From Methanobacteriaceae archaeon (GTDB taxonomy: Archaea > Methanobacteriota > Methanobacteria > Methanobacteriales > Methanobacteriaceae), in assembly GCA_020854915.1 (NCBI GenBank), contig JAHKLT010000033.1, positions 1-53,839 on the forward strand: 53,839 nt of DNA. Reading direction: 5' to 3'. Positions 8,396-18,092 of the stretch are shown here, piece by piece. The stretch's first letter is position 1, and each line of letters starts with the position of its first letter. A model generated the notes under the pieces. That model ran no database searches. It was not told the DNA's origin and saw only the letters and a program-made list of their open reading frames with translations. Both the position numbers and the translations under genes were made by a program.

Positions 8396-9490
8396 TTATT
8401 TTTTAAGAATTATTCTTAAAACATCTTCATCATCTAGTATATGATCTGGACCAACTTTTTGTCCTGGAAATTTAACAGAACTTCCCCAAATTTTAGCATG
8501 ACGAAAATTTTTAACAAATTCTCTGTGTAATTTTCCACATGCATCAATAACAGATGAACCTTTTTTTAAAACTAAAGGATCTTCCATATCAGCTTTTTTA
8601 CCTTGTGGTTTTAAGTATATACGTATTAAGTTAAGATTTTCAAAAATTTGTTCTTTTAAAAAATCAATATTCATGTCTTTATCTGCAGATATTGGAATAA
8701 ATTCAGGAATTGATTTTTTAATTTCATCTAAGTATTGTTTATCTACAAGATCCACTTTATTTAAAAGTATTATCATTGGAACATATGATTTATTCCTATC
8801 AAGAACATCAATAAATTGATCGATACTTACATCATCCCTAAAAAGAATATCTGCATTATGCATACCATACTCATTTATAATAGATCTTATAGTTTTTTCA
8901 TCTAAATGTGTTAAAGGAAGAGTTGATGAAACATTAACTCCCCCAATTCTTTTAGGATTAACAGTAACATCAGGTTTTTTTTCATTAGGCCTAATACCAA
9001 TATTCCTAAGTTCTTTTAAAATAACATCTAAATGTTGTGGGTTAAATGTATCTAAAACAGCTACAATCAAGTCAGCAGTTCGAGCAACAGACAATATTTC
9101 TTTACCTCGACCTTTACCTCCAGAAGCACCAGTGATAATACCTGGAACATCAAAAATTTGAATTTTTGCATTACGATATTCCATTATTCCAGGAATAATA
9201 TCCAAAGTAGTGAATTGATATGCTCCTACTTTACTTTCAGCATTAGTAATCTTATTAAGTAAAGTTGATTTACCTACAGAAGGAAATCCTACAAGTACTG
9301 CAGTAGCATCTCCAGTTTTTTTTACATGAAATCCTTGACCCTTATTTCCAGAACTACTTCTTTGAATAGCTTCTTCTTTAAGTTTAGAAATTTTTGCTTT
9401 TAATTTTCCAATATGGTGAGAAGTAGCTTTATTATAAGGTGTTTTTTGAATTTCTTCTTCTATAGATTTAATTTTATCCTCAATACCCAT
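8396..9490 (-). CDS. DRG-family GTP-binding protein
   Basis: A 364-residue GTPase of the developmentally regulated GTP-binding (DRG/Obg-HflX) class. After an N-terminal helical hairpin ([18 protein letters not shown]) it has G1 [12 protein letters not shown]2 with TTLD, G3 DVPGI, and G4 NKVD (about residue 240), then a C-terminal TGS domain ending [20 protein letters not shown]. Family members associate with translating ribosomes. It lies 4 bases upstream of the AK6-like gene and 30 bases downstream of aglB. Confidence 0.94.
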   Translation of the reverse strand: MGIEDKIKSIEEEIQKTPYNKATSHHIGKLKAKISKLKEEAIQRSSSGNKGQGFHVKKTGDATAVLVGFPSVGKSTLLNKITNAESKVGAYQFTTLDIIPGIMEYRNAKIQIFDVPGIITGASGGKGRGKEILSVARTADLIVAVLDTFNPQHLDVILKELRNIGIRPNEKKPDVTVNPKRIGGVNVSSTLPLTHLDEKTIRSIINEYGMHNADILFRDDVSIDQFIDVLDRNKSYVPMIILLNKVDLVDKQYLDEIKKSIPEFIPISADKDMNIDFLKEQIFENLNLIRIYLKPQGKKADMEDPLVLKKGSSVIDACGKLHREFVKNFRHAKIWGSSVKFPGQKVGPDHILDDEDVLRIILKK

Positions 9491-9519
9491 AAAAAATCAC
9501 ATAAAAAATAAAAAAAAAA

Positions 9520-12240
9520 TTAAGTTTTAGATGAAGAATTAGTTATATTTGTTGAACCGTCTCCTCCACCACCAGCTACTGTATTATTAAATTGTACTTC
9601 CCACAATGTAATACCAGTATCCATGTGAACATTTTTGAAGATAGTTTGATTAGCTCCTCCTAAAAGATAGAGTTTAGTAAACATTGAATTTTCAAGTTCA
9701 TTACTCATAAGAATAGGAGAAACGCTTTCTCCATTAACCATTAATAATAAAGTATAATTTGCATCATCTGAATCATTCAAAGTCTCGTTTTTAACTAAAT
9801 ATCCATTTTCGATCACAATCAGCTTGGAAGCATTAAGTGGATTGTAAGTAGTATTATTAATATGTATCTCACTTCCATTGTTAGCATTAACTGCTTCTGT
9901 ATATGCAGTAGTTGTATTGTTTTTATCTCCTCTTTCTACAACAACATTAAATAAAATACCACTATCATTTAATATTGGTAATTTCTCAGTTGTATTGTTT
10001 TGTACCTTGAATTCTTCATTTGCAACATAATAGTTATAATGTTCTGAACTTTGATTATCGAAATCCCAATTACCAAAGTAGCTCCACCAACCAGCTTTTT
10101 GAAGCATATCTGAACTTGCAACAAATATAGTTGGTCTTGGATTATCAGGATGAGAGTATTGTATTACATCATCCGCTTCAGTACCACTTAAATTATATTT
10201 ATCAACCATTGTATTTTTAGCATCTTCCTTTGTAAGAGGTAAAGTTTCAAGTAAAATTTCAGTAGATAAACCAGAATCACCATCAGTATAATTATTTAAA
10301 GCTTCAACAGATTTATCTCCCGTAGTATCAAGCATTCTAAAAATACCTGCAGATAGTTCTAGATTATCTGTAGTCATCGCTTGACCAAGCCAGAAAGCCC
10401 GTTCACCTGATTGGAAACCACCATCAAAAGTAGCTTGTCTATCAGCAGCAATCTCAAATACATAACCAAAATCCCACCAAGATATAATTACAGTGTCTTC
10501 AGGAGTATTATCCTCAATCCATTCCATAGCATTCCACATTGGATCACTAGTACCTGGAACAACAGAATTAGCAGTTTCATAAGCACCACAAATAGTAGGT
10601 GAAACTAAAGCTATACAAATTGCAAATACAACAATATATTTCTTAATTGGAATTTCCCTAATAAAAAATTGTTTATTTTTAGTTCCATAAATTAATAATG
10701 CTCCAATTAATACAATAGCAGCAAATAAGATAATACCATATTCCCTATTTATTTGCATTAAAGGATAAGCAGCTAAGAATGCAGCTACAAAATCGATTAC
10801 CATCAACCAATTATTGTTATTTTGTTTATATTTTATGTAATCAACACAGTAACCAACAAATATTCCAGCTAAAAATGAAAATGGTAATACTAAAGTAGTA
10901 ATAAATCTTGAACCTTGTGTTACAGCTACAATAGAAACTAGAGTCCATACAAAGAACAATGTTCCATACATTAAAGTTAATCTTTTGCTTTCATTAACAT
11001 CATCAGTTTTAAAGAAATCTTCATCACCAAAAGGTAATTTAAACTTATTTTTCTCGTCTATTTTCCTAGAAGCAGCTTTTCTCTCAGATTTAGGAGGTTT
11101 TTTATTTTCATAAGATATTTTATTAGATTTCAATTTCCAGATTTTTTTTCCAAAGATATATAATACAATTAAAGAAGCAAATAAAATTGTTATACTTCCC
11201 ATACCATTTACAACACCATTAGTATTAGCTAAAAATGCTGCACCCATTCCTCCTGAAAGTAATACAGGAATTTGCATCTCTGCAACAGAAACTAAAACAT
11301 TTGGAAAAGCTACTGCATGTCTTGAAGCTGCTTGAAGTGAAAGTAAACTGAATAAACGATCAAAAATATTGAAAATTGCATCTGGACCTTTGAATAATGA
11401 TAAACTAACTATTCCTAAAACAATAATTATCACAATAGATAAAAACTCTTTTTGATGAAATACATGTTTAATTCTTTCAACAAAGCTCTTAGAACTTGAA
11501 TAACGATTTAATAATAGACTTAGAATTCCATATACAATTACAAATAGTCCCATTACACCAATGTAAAAAATGTAACCTGTCCATGAAATTGAAAACAAAC
11601 CAATTGAAATTACTGATAAAATAGCAAATATTATTTTCAAAACAAGGTTTTTCGATCTCATACTCTCCATAAAGAATAAAATGAAAAATATTGAAAATAT
11701 GAAATAAAACATATCCGTATCAAAAAATCCTGGAAATGTATGTGCAAAATAGTTTGGAGCCAATCCTATAAGTAATGTCGATACAATTGCACCATAATCA
11801 TTCGTTAACCGTCTTGCAAATATATACGCTGGAATAACAGCTAAACATGAGATTAAAGCACCTGTCCAGAAAGCAACTTCTTTTACTGAATATGATCCAC
11901 CAAATAAATCATATAAAAACGAAGTAACATAAACAATTCCCAGCTCATAATTTACTTCCAGCCCATCTGGAGATGCACGATGCATATCCATTTCCGTCCC
12001 ATTAATAAAAGTATCTCCAACGTAACCATGTTCAATATAGTTTTCTGTAAGTCTTAAGTTATAATATGAATCCATTTCACTGAAATAAGGGAGTCCTGTA
12101 GAATCGACGTAATCTGCTCTAATATCTGTTGGAATAACATTAAGATCTGCAGCTGGAGCTCTTAATGCGAAAACAACTCCTAAGATTAGCAATATAAAAA
12201 CTGCCGATTTAAGTATATCAAAAATTATTTTTCTCTTCAT
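9520..12240 (-). CDS. aglB: oligosaccharyltransferase AglB (STT3 family)
   Basis: Catalytic enzyme of archaeal N-glycosylation: transfers a lipid-linked glycan to Asn in N-X-S/T of exported proteins. At 906 residues it has an N-terminal part with about 12 membrane helices and a large extracellular C-terminal domain. Visible motifs are DSYYNLRL in the first external loop (acidic metal ligand), DTDMFYF (the second acidic motif), and WWDFG (about residue 585), the local form of the sequon-binding WWDYG. A KKP.RK.A.RK loop is cytoplasmic. The ribosome site is GAGGAT. The large secreted proteins encoded at 41-50 kb are rich in N-X-S/T and would be plausible substrates. Confidence 0.96.
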   Translation of the reverse strand: MKRKIIFDILKSAVFILLILGVVFALRAPAADLNVIPTDIRADYVDSTGLPYFSEMDSYYNLRLTENYIEHGYVGDTFINGTEMDMHRASPDGLEVNYELGIVYVTSFLYDLFGGSYSVKEVAFWTGALISCLAVIPAYIFARRLTNDYGAIVSTLLIGLAPNYFAHTFPGFFDTDMFYFIFSIFFILFFMESMRSKNLVLKIIFAILSVISIGLFSISWTGYIFYIGVMGLFVIVYGILSLLLNRYSSSKSFVERIKHVFHQKEFLSIVIIIVLGIVSLSLFKGPDAIFNIFDRLFSLLSLQAASRHAVAFPNVLVSVAEMQIPVLLSGGMGAAFLANTNGVVNGMGSITILFASLIVLYIFGKKIWKLKSNKISYENKKPPKSERKAASRKIDEKNKFKLPFGDEDFFKTDDVNESKRLTLMYGTLFFVWTLVSIVAVTQGSRFITTLVLPFSFLAGIFVGYCVDYIKYKQNNNNWLMVIDFVAAFLAAYPLMQINREYGIILFAAIVLIGALLIYGTKNKQFFIREIPIKKYIVVFAICIALVSPTICGAYETANSVVPGTSDPMWNAMEWIEDNTPEDTVIISWWDFGYVFEIAADRQATFDGGFQSGERAFWLGQAMTTDNLELSAGIFRMLDTTGDKSVEALNNYTDGDSGLSTEILLETLPLTKEDAKNTMVDKYNLSGTEADDVIQYSHPDNPRPTIFVASSDMLQKAGWWSYFGNWDFDNQSSEHYNYYVANEEFKVQNNTTEKLPILNDSGILFNVVVERGDKNNTTTAYTEAVNANNGSEIHINNTTYNPLNASKLIVIENGYLVKNETLNDSDDANYTLLLMVNGESVSPILMSNELENSMFTKLYLLGGANQTIFKNVHMDTGITLWEVQFNNTVAGGGGDGSTNITNSSSKT

Positions 12241-12411
12241 AAAATCCTCTGTCTTATTTTATTAATAAATAAAAATTAATACTTATTAAATAAAAGAATT
12301 TAAAACAGTATTAAAAATTATAATTATTATTAAAAATAAAAATATAAAACGAATAATATTTTTATTAAAAATAAATTTATATTTTTATATTATTAAATAT
12401 TGTTATGTTTT

Positions 12412-14565
12412 TTAATTTTCATTATTTAAGCTTTTAAGTTCCTCAAGTGAAGAAGTATATCTACATTTAGGAAATCCTTTACAACCTACAAAATCACCAT
12501 AGCGACCAGAACGTTTTAGTAAATCATTGCTACATTCAGGACATTTGCCTACAACCTCTGGATCATGTCTTTTAATGTTTTCTTTACCACAATTTGGATC
12601 CAAACACGCATGTTGGCGAGGTTTTCCAAAAGAAATTATAGGAAGATTACATTTTTCACATCTCTTTTTCAAGAAATTTGAACCTTTTGGGAAAGAATAA
12701 GTCACATCACAATCTGGATAATTAGAACAACCTACAAAATTACTCTTATTTTTAGGAGAATATTTTATAACAAGATTTCCACCACAAACACATTCACCAA
12801 CAATTCTACTTTCCTGATAAGCATCATAAATTTTAGAACCTATTTTTGATTCGTTCTTTTCAATATCATCTAAAATAGATATTAATTCTTTTTTAGCTCC
12901 ATCAACTACTTTATTTTTTGTAGTCTTATTTGTGTTAATACTTTTTAAATCTTTTTCAAGTTCACGTGTTAATTCTTCACTAGTTAAATCTTTACAGTAA
13001 TCAATTAATGTATCAGTAATATTTTCCCCTAGTTGATTAACCTCTATTTTTTTACCAGATATATATTTCCTATCATATAATTTAGCTATTATATCTGCTC
13101 TAGTAGCTTTTGTTCCAAGCTCTCTTTTTTCAAGTTCTTTAATTAAAGATGCTTCATTATATCGTGCAGGAGGTTTTGTTTCTTTTTCTTCAGAAATAAT
13201 TTCATTTACGCCAATAATGTCTCCAACATTAATATCTGGAAATTCTTCATTATCAATATTTTTAAATGGATAATGTTCTAACCATCCCATATGATAAACT
13301 CTTCTTCGTTTGAATGAAAATTTTTCATCAGATATCTCTAATTTAGTTTTCATTGTTTCAAACTTAGCATCCTCACAAAAAACACTTATAAATCTATAAA
13401 CTACTAATTCATAAATTTTACGTTCATCTTTACCAAGATTTGAAGGTAAAACACCAGTAGGGTGAATTGCAGGGTGAGCTGCATCTTCTTTTTTACCTTC
13501 ATTAGGTCTTAATTTAGATGGCATTTTAGAAATATGCTTTTTAAATTCTTCATCTTTTGATAGTTTTCCTAAAATACCTTTAAAACCTAAACTTTCTGGA
13601 AGTTTTTGAGAAGAAGTACGTGGATAAGAAGTAAATCCTTCAGTATACAAATTCTGAGCTATAACTTGAGTTTTTTTTGGAGAAAATCCAAAAACATTAT
13701 AAGCTTCAGACTGTAATCCTCCTAAATTAAACGGAACTGGAGGTTTTGTGAGACTTTTACTTAATTTAATGTCTTTAACTATCGCATCTTCATTTTGACA
13801 TTGATTAAGAATCTCTTCAGCCCTAGATTTATCAAAAATCTTACCATCTGAATGATCAGCAACTATATCCCCTTTTAATAATGCTTTAATAATCCAAAAA
13901 GGTTCTGGAACAAATTTTTTAATTTCTTTTTCTCTTTCAACTAAAATAGCTAAAGTAGGTGTTTGTACTCTACCTGCAGATAATTTTAAAAATCTTTTTT
14001 TAGCTTTATTCACGGATCTCATTAATGCTTTTGAAATATTAACTCCAAAAATAAAATCAACAATATGCCTTGCAATACCACTATCAACTTGATTTAAATC
14101 TAAATCTATTCTATTTTCATAGGATTCTAAAATATCTTGTTTAGTTAAGGTTGAAAATTTCATTCTTGAAACATTTTTTAATGAATTTTCACCAGAAGCA
14201 TATTTTAAAGCATTATAACCAATCAATGTACCTTCAATATCATAATCACAAGCATGTATAAAAGAATCTGCATTTTTTGAGAATTTTTTAATAGCTAAAT
14301 CATAATCTTTAACATATTTTTTATTTTTATCTAATTCATATAAAGGAGCCCAATGTAGATTCAAAAAAACTTTCTCTTTAGGATTATCAGGAGTTAAAGA
14401 ATACAAATGACCTACTGCAGATAAAACAGTTATTTCTTTGTTTTCTTCTTCAATTTTCCAATAACCTACTTTTTTATTATATTTGTACTTTTTAGCTTTG
14501 CTTGATAAAGCCTGAGCAATTTTTTCTGCAGACTTTGGTTTTTCGCAAATAATAACTTCATGCAT
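12412..14565 (-). CDS. topA: DNA topoisomerase I (type IA)
   Basis: Relaxes negative supercoils by a covalent 5'-phosphotyrosine intermediate. The 717-residue protein opens with the TOPRIM domain ([20 protein letters not shown], then CDYDIEG with the metal-binding acids), has LSAGRVQTP, the catalytic Tyr in [14 protein letters not shown], and HPAIHPTG. The C-terminus holds three zinc-finger modules (CVCGGN...C, CEKCNLP...[10 protein letters not shown]...C). I prefer ATG 14565, directly before the TOPRIM strand; an in-frame GTG at 14574 is the alternative. No clear ribosome site was seen. A TATA-like ATTTATAA lies near 14625-14633. Confidence 0.96.
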   Translation of the reverse strand: MHEVIICEKPKSAEKIAQALSSKAKKYKYNKKVGYWKIEEENKEITVLSAVGHLYSLTPDNPKEKVFLNLHWAPLYELDKNKKYVKDYDLAIKKFSKNADSFIHACDYDIEGTLIGYNALKYASGENSLKNVSRMKFSTLTKQDILESYENRIDLDLNQVDSGIARHIVDFIFGVNISKALMRSVNKAKKRFLKLSAGRVQTPTLAILVEREKEIKKFVPEPFWIIKALLKGDIVADHSDGKIFDKSRAEEILNQCQNEDAIVKDIKLSKSLTKPPVPFNLGGLQSEAYNVFGFSPKKTQVIAQNLYTEGFTSYPRTSSQKLPESLGFKGILGKLSKDEEFKKHISKMPSKLRPNEGKKEDAAHPAIHPTGVLPSNLGKDERKIYELVVYRFISVFCEDAKFETMKTKLEISDEKFSFKRRRVYHMGWLEHYPFKNIDNEEFPDINVGDIIGVNEIISEEKETKPPARYNEASLIKELEKRELGTKATRADIIAKLYDRKYISGKKIEVNQLGENITDTLIDYCKDLTSEELTRELEKDLKSINTNKTTKNKVVDGAKKELISILDDIEKNESKIGSKIYDAYQESRIVGECVCGGNLVIKYSPKNKSNFVGCSNYPDCDVTYSFPKGSNFLKKRCEKCNLPIISFGKPRQHACLDPNCGKENIKRHDPEVVGKCPECSNDLLKRSGRYGDFVGCKGFPKCRYTSSLEELKSLNNEN

Positions 14566-14746
14566 TATAAACACAACTTAAAACTTAATGAAAATTTTCA
14601 TAATATTGATTACTTATCTAAATTTTTATAAATTAATCATATATTTAATACTTTCTATGAAAATATTTTTAATTTAAAATTAGTTAAATAAATTAAAACA
14701 AATAAGAAATAATAAAAAGAAATAAAAAATAAGGAAATTAGAATTT

Positions 14747-14893
14747 TCAATAAAAACCATAATAATTACTGCAATCAGCACAAATAGGATACTTTTTATA
14801 CCTATAATAGCTTCCATCATCTGAATTTATGTTGAATTTTTTACCACACAAATAACAAATTTCGCAATTATCATTATCTTGAGATTCACTCAT
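14747..14893 (-). CDS. small zinc-finger protein, 48 residues
   Basis: A short ORF beginning MSESQDNDN and containing CEICYLCGKKF and YPICADCSNYYGF. The paired C..C clusters, about 22 residues apart, form a one-knuckle zinc ribbon. The function is unknown; it could be an RNA- or protein-binding adaptor. The coding case rests on the cysteine pattern and on intact reading through a region that is otherwise very A/T-rich. There is no strong ribosome site (only GGTTAAAAA before the ATG). It lies between topA and the phosphatase gene on the same strand. Confidence 0.72.
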   Translation of the reverse strand: MSESQDNDNCEICYLCGKKFNINSDDGSYYRYKKYPICADCSNYYGFY

Positions 14894-14940
14894 TTTTTAA
14901 CCAAAATTAAAAAAAAGTAATTAAAATAGTAAAAATACTA

Positions 14941-16701
14941 TTATCCAATATTGTATTTTTGTAAGAGTAAAAGTTCTTCGGTAGAAAGCTTTTTACCTTT
15001 TTTAAATTTATCGAATATAACTTCAGCTCTTTCTTTTTCCTCAGCATTTTTATTAGCACCAGAACCAGATTTTTTATCAGATTTCCTTCTTCTAGGTCTT
15101 TGATTACCAAGTTTTTTATTTATAACATGAATTTCACTTAAAACTTTCTTAAAATCTTCATGTTTAGCTGAAGCATTTTTTCTAGCTTCAATAAATTTTT
15201 TGTGTGCTTCATCACCAGCAGTTCGAATTTCATCAGTCTTTTTAAAGTAGACTAACATATTTTCATGCGCTTTCTGAGCTTTTTCTGAAAGTTCTACAAC
15301 AACAGAGTGATGTTCTTCAGAATCTTTTTTAAGATCATTAGCTTCGCCTTTAATAGATTCATCTTCATGAATATCCATTAATTGTTTTCTAAGATCATTA
15401 GCATTTTTAACTAATTGGTTTTCCTTTTTAATATCTAAAACACGAGTTTCAATAATCTTATCGATTTTTTTAATCTCGTTTTCTATTTTAATTTTATCTT
15501 TTTTACCAGAAGACCATTCTAAATTTTTAATTTTATTGTTGACTTCATTACGTAATTTTTTAGCTTCTACAACTTCTTTGTTTACTTCATTACGTTCATT
15601 TCTATATTCAATAGCTTTATTTAAATTTTCTTTTAAAGAATCATTTAGTTGATCACGAATTTTACGTTGTTCTTTAGCTATTTGATTATATTCTTCCCTT
15701 TCATCAGCAATTTTAGAAATTAAAATTTCTCTTTCATCTTTTTGCTTTTTGACACCTTCCATAGTGTCTGCAAGATCAAAATCAGGTTCTGGTAATTTAT
15801 CTTTTCGAGATTTAGGATTCTTTTTAGAAGATCTATCCTTAGATCCATCACCTTTAGATCCATCCTTAGATTCATCACCTTTAGATCCATCCTTAGATTC
15901 ATCACCTTTAGATTCATCCTTAGATTCATCCTTAGATTCATCACCTTTAGATTCATCACCTTTAGATTCATCACCTTTAGATTCATCACCTTTAGATTCA
16001 TCACCTTTAGAAGATTTTTCTTTTTTAGAACTTTCTTCATCAACAGAATTTTCAGTACGAGAATTTTCAGATGATTTACTTGTTATAACACTTAAAACAT
16101 TAGTTAAATCATTGCCATCAACAATAACATTAGCTACTTCTTTTAAAGCAGGTTTAGCATTGAATGCAATTCCACAGTTAACAGCTTCAATCATGGAAAT
16201 ATCATTTGCTCCATCCCCTACTGCAATAATTTCATCTAATGAAATATCTTCATCTTCAATAAGAGAATTAAGAACATCTAATTTACTTCCTTCAACTAGT
16301 GGCCCTGTAACTTCTCCAGTTAATTCACCATCCTCAACAACTAATGAATTAGTAAAAATGTGGTCTATATCAAGTTTATTTTTTATTAGATCTCCAACTA
16401 CATCAAAACTTCCACTAATAATAACTACTTCGAAACCATCTTTTTTTAGTGAAGAAATAGTTTCTTCAGCACCTTTCATTAAAGAAAGATTTTCAGCTAA
16501 TTTTTCTAACTCTTCTGATGAAATTCCTTTAAGAAGTTTAACTCTATCTTTAATAGATGTTTCAAAATCAATTTCACCATTCATAGCTTTTTCAGTAATT
16601 TCTGAAATCTCTTTTTCTACATTTGCAAGTTTTCCAATCTCATCTATTGCTTCACCATCAATAATAACATTATCCAAGTCAAATACTATAAGTTTAATCA
16701 A
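14941..16701 (-). CDS. SerB-like HAD phosphatase fused to a coiled-coil domain
   Basis: Residues 1-210 are a HAD hydrolase of the phosphoserine phosphatase type: VFDLDNVIIDGE (catalytic DxD), VIISGSFDVV (motif II, Ser), and GDGANDISMIEAV (motif IV). Motif I reads DLDNV rather than the usual DxDGT/S. A low-complexity linker of KGDES repeats follows (about 225-290), then roughly 290 residues of charged coiled coil (EEYNQIAKEQRKIRDQL and similar) with a basic patch RPRRRKSDKK near the end. Related fusions occur in Methanobacteriales. The phosphatase may act on phosphoserine or another metabolite; the coiled coil suggests an additional structural role. The start is TTG behind GGTGGT, 12 bases after tbp. 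Confidence 0.82.
   Translation of the reverse strand: MIKLIVFDLDNVIIDGEAIDEIGKLANVEKEISEITEKAMNGEIDFETSIKDRVKLLKGISSEELEKLAENLSLMKGAEETISSLKKDGFEVVIISGSFDVVGDLIKNKLDIDHIFTNSLVVEDGELTGEVTGPLVEGSKLDVLNSLIEDEDISLDEIIAVGDGANDISMIEAVNCGIAFNAKPALKEVANVIVDGNDLTNVLSVITSKSSENSRTENSVDEESSKKEKSSKGDESKGDESKGDESKGDESKGDESKDESKDESKGDESKDGSKGDESKDGSKGDGSKDRSSKKNPKSRKDKLPEPDFDLADTMEGVKKQKDEREILISKIADEREEYNQIAKEQRKIRDQLNDSLKENLNKAIEYRNERNEVNKEVVEAKKLRNEVNNKIKNLEWSSGKKDKIKIENEIKKIDKIIETRVLDIKKENQLVKNANDLRKQLMDIHEDESIKGEANDLKKDSEEHHSVVVELSEKAQKAHENMLVYFKKTDEIRTAGDEAHKKFIEARKNASAKHEDFKKVLSEIHVINKKLGNQRPRRRKSDKKSGSGANKNAEEKERAEVIFDKFKKGKKLSTEELLLLQKYNIG
15838..16015 (-). repeat. in-gene 15-bp tandem repeat coding for KGDES
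   Basis: Runs of the unit TCACCTTTAGATTCA (plus-strand reading) and shortened or mutated versions encode repeated K-G-D-E-S and K-D-E/G-S. At least five near-perfect copies lie in a row at about 15940-16012. The number of units is a multiple of three in bases, so length changes would keep the frame. The same tract opens a long false reading frame on the plus strand. Confidence 0.9.
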
Positions 16702-16713
16702 TCATACCACCAA

Positions 16714-17259
16714 TTATAATAAGTCCAACTCGTGAAGTCTGTCATAAGCTCTTTCAACACCAAGCTTAGCATCTGCACGTGTTTTTGCTCCAGTACATAC
16801 GACTTTACCAGAACCAAATAATAATAAAACGACCTTAGGGTCAGATAATCTATATACTAAACCTGGAAATTGTTCAGGTTCGTATTCAGTATCTTCTAAC
16901 TCTAATGCCACAATTTCTAAATTTAATGTGGAATTTAAATTAGATGATGCAACAATATTTTGAATTTTTATCTCAAATTCAGTAGGTATATCAGCATCAA
17001 TAGTTCTCATTAAATCCACTGTTTTTTTAATAGCTAATTTTGAATCTTCTATAGATTTTGCTCCAGTACAAACAAGTTTACCAGAACTAAAAATTAAAGC
17101 AGCAGTTTTAGGATCTTTGAGTTTGAATACTAATCCTGGAAACTGTTCACGATTAAAATCAACGCCTTCTAACGCTTTAGCAACATCAGTAAGGACTATA
17201 TCTTTACCAATACTAGCAGAAGAAACAATATTTTCAATTTTTATATCGACATCAGTCAA
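16714..17259 (-). CDS. tbp: TATA-box binding protein
   Basis: The general transcription factor that binds the archaeal box A. Its 181 residues form two pseudo-repeats: FNREQFPGLVFKLKDPK with LVCTGAKSIEDSK, and YEPEQFPGLVYRLSDPK with VVCTGAKTRADAK, the classical saddle halves. The acidic tail is short. The start is TTG (TTG ACT GAT) at good spacing from GGAGG. The SerB-like gene follows 12 bases downstream, probably in the same transcript. Confidence 0.98.
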   Translation of the reverse strand: MTDVDIKIENIVSSASIGKDIVLTDVAKALEGVDFNREQFPGLVFKLKDPKTAALIFSSGKLVCTGAKSIEDSKLAIKKTVDLMRTIDADIPTEFEIKIQNIVASSNLNSTLNLEIVALELEDTEYEPEQFPGLVYRLSDPKVVLLLFGSGKVVCTGAKTRADAKLGVERAYDRLHELDLL

Positions 17260-17337
17260 TTTAATAAACCTCCAACTATAGTTTTTAAAAAGTGAGTAAA
17301 GAATTTAAAAAAAATAAGTATGTTCAAATTTTTACTA

Positions 17338-17368
17338 TATTGTTAATTTCATTTAAATACTATATAAA
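17338..17368 (-). promoter_or_regulatory. candidate tbp promoter
   Basis: Minus-strand TTTATATA (complement of 17361-17368) has a purine/A-rich flank where a BRE would lie and would place the start near 17338, about 80 bases before the tbp start codon. This is the best match in the intergenic stretch. Confidence 0.45.
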
Positions 17369-17479
17369 CCTATTTATAACTAAAAAAAAATTTATTTAAA
17401 AAACTGTATATTAAAAAAATCATTCTAAAAAATTTAAAAAATGTCTTTTAAGATGAATATGAAATAGTCTGTGAAAAAA

Positions 17480-18019
17480 ATGATAGAAGTAGAAATCAAA
17501 GCAAAAATAAATAACTTAAATAAAATTAAAGAAAAATTAAAAAATTTAAATATAGAACAATTAAAAATAGAATATCAAAAAGACATATACTTTAAAAGCC
17601 CAATAGTAAATTTCGCTAAAACAGATGAAGCTTTAAGATTGAGGAAAACAAAATCAAATAATGAAGAAAATATATATCTAACATATAAAGGATCTAAAAT
17701 AGACAGTGAAAGTAAAACTAGAGAAGAAATAGAAATATCTATTGAAGATATTGAAAAAGCTAGTGAAATACTTAAAAAAATAGGATTCACACCAAGTGCA
17801 ATTGTTAAAAAAAATAGAGAATATTATAAATATCAAGATTATACACTTAGTTTAGATTTTGTTGAAGGATTAAGTCCATATATAGAGATAGAATATATTT
17901 TAAATGATAAATCAAACTATGAAAGTGTTCAAAAAGAAATTTTTGAATTATTTAAAGAATTAGGAATTGAAGATGGATTTGAAAGAGATTCTTATTTAGA
18001 ACTTTTAGAAAAAAAATAA
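17480..18019 (+). CDS. CYTH domain protein (class IV adenylate cyclase-like)
   Basis: A triphosphate tunnel enzyme with the EVEIKAK signature (ExExK) at the N-terminus, a row of charged strands (LRLRKTK, YLTYKG, REEIEISIED) and LSLDFVEGLSPYIEIEY. Archaeal members are called CyaB-like or thiamine-triphosphatase-like; real substrates may be triphosphates or polyphosphate. The 179-residue length is normal. The ATG at 17480 places the family motif right at the start; a GTG at 17471 would add three residues. No ribosome site decides between them. Confidence 0.85.
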   Translation: MIEVEIKAKINNLNKIKEKLKNLNIEQLKIEYQKDIYFKSPIVNFAKTDEALRLRKTKSNNEENIYLTYKGSKIDSESKTREEIEISIEDIEKASEILKKIGFTPSAIVKKNREYYKYQDYTLSLDFVEGLSPYIEIEYILNDKSNYESVQKEIFELFKELGIEDGFERDSYLELLEKK

Positions 18020-18092
18020 AATAAATAGAAAAATAATTAAAATAAAAAATACAAAAATAAGGATTAATTTAAAATATAGAGATGTGTTGAAA

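Noticed and set aside
15720-16043. Minus-strand frame with KVMNLRMNLK repeats
   Set aside because: It is another frame of the same 15-bp repeat inside the SerB-like gene.
15749-16735. Long open frame on the plus strand opposite the SerB-like gene (328 codons, Ser/Asp/Pro-rich)
   Set aside because: It is a mirror of the KGDES repeat and of the HAD coding sequence, has no ribosome site, and the minus strand carries clear catalytic motifs.
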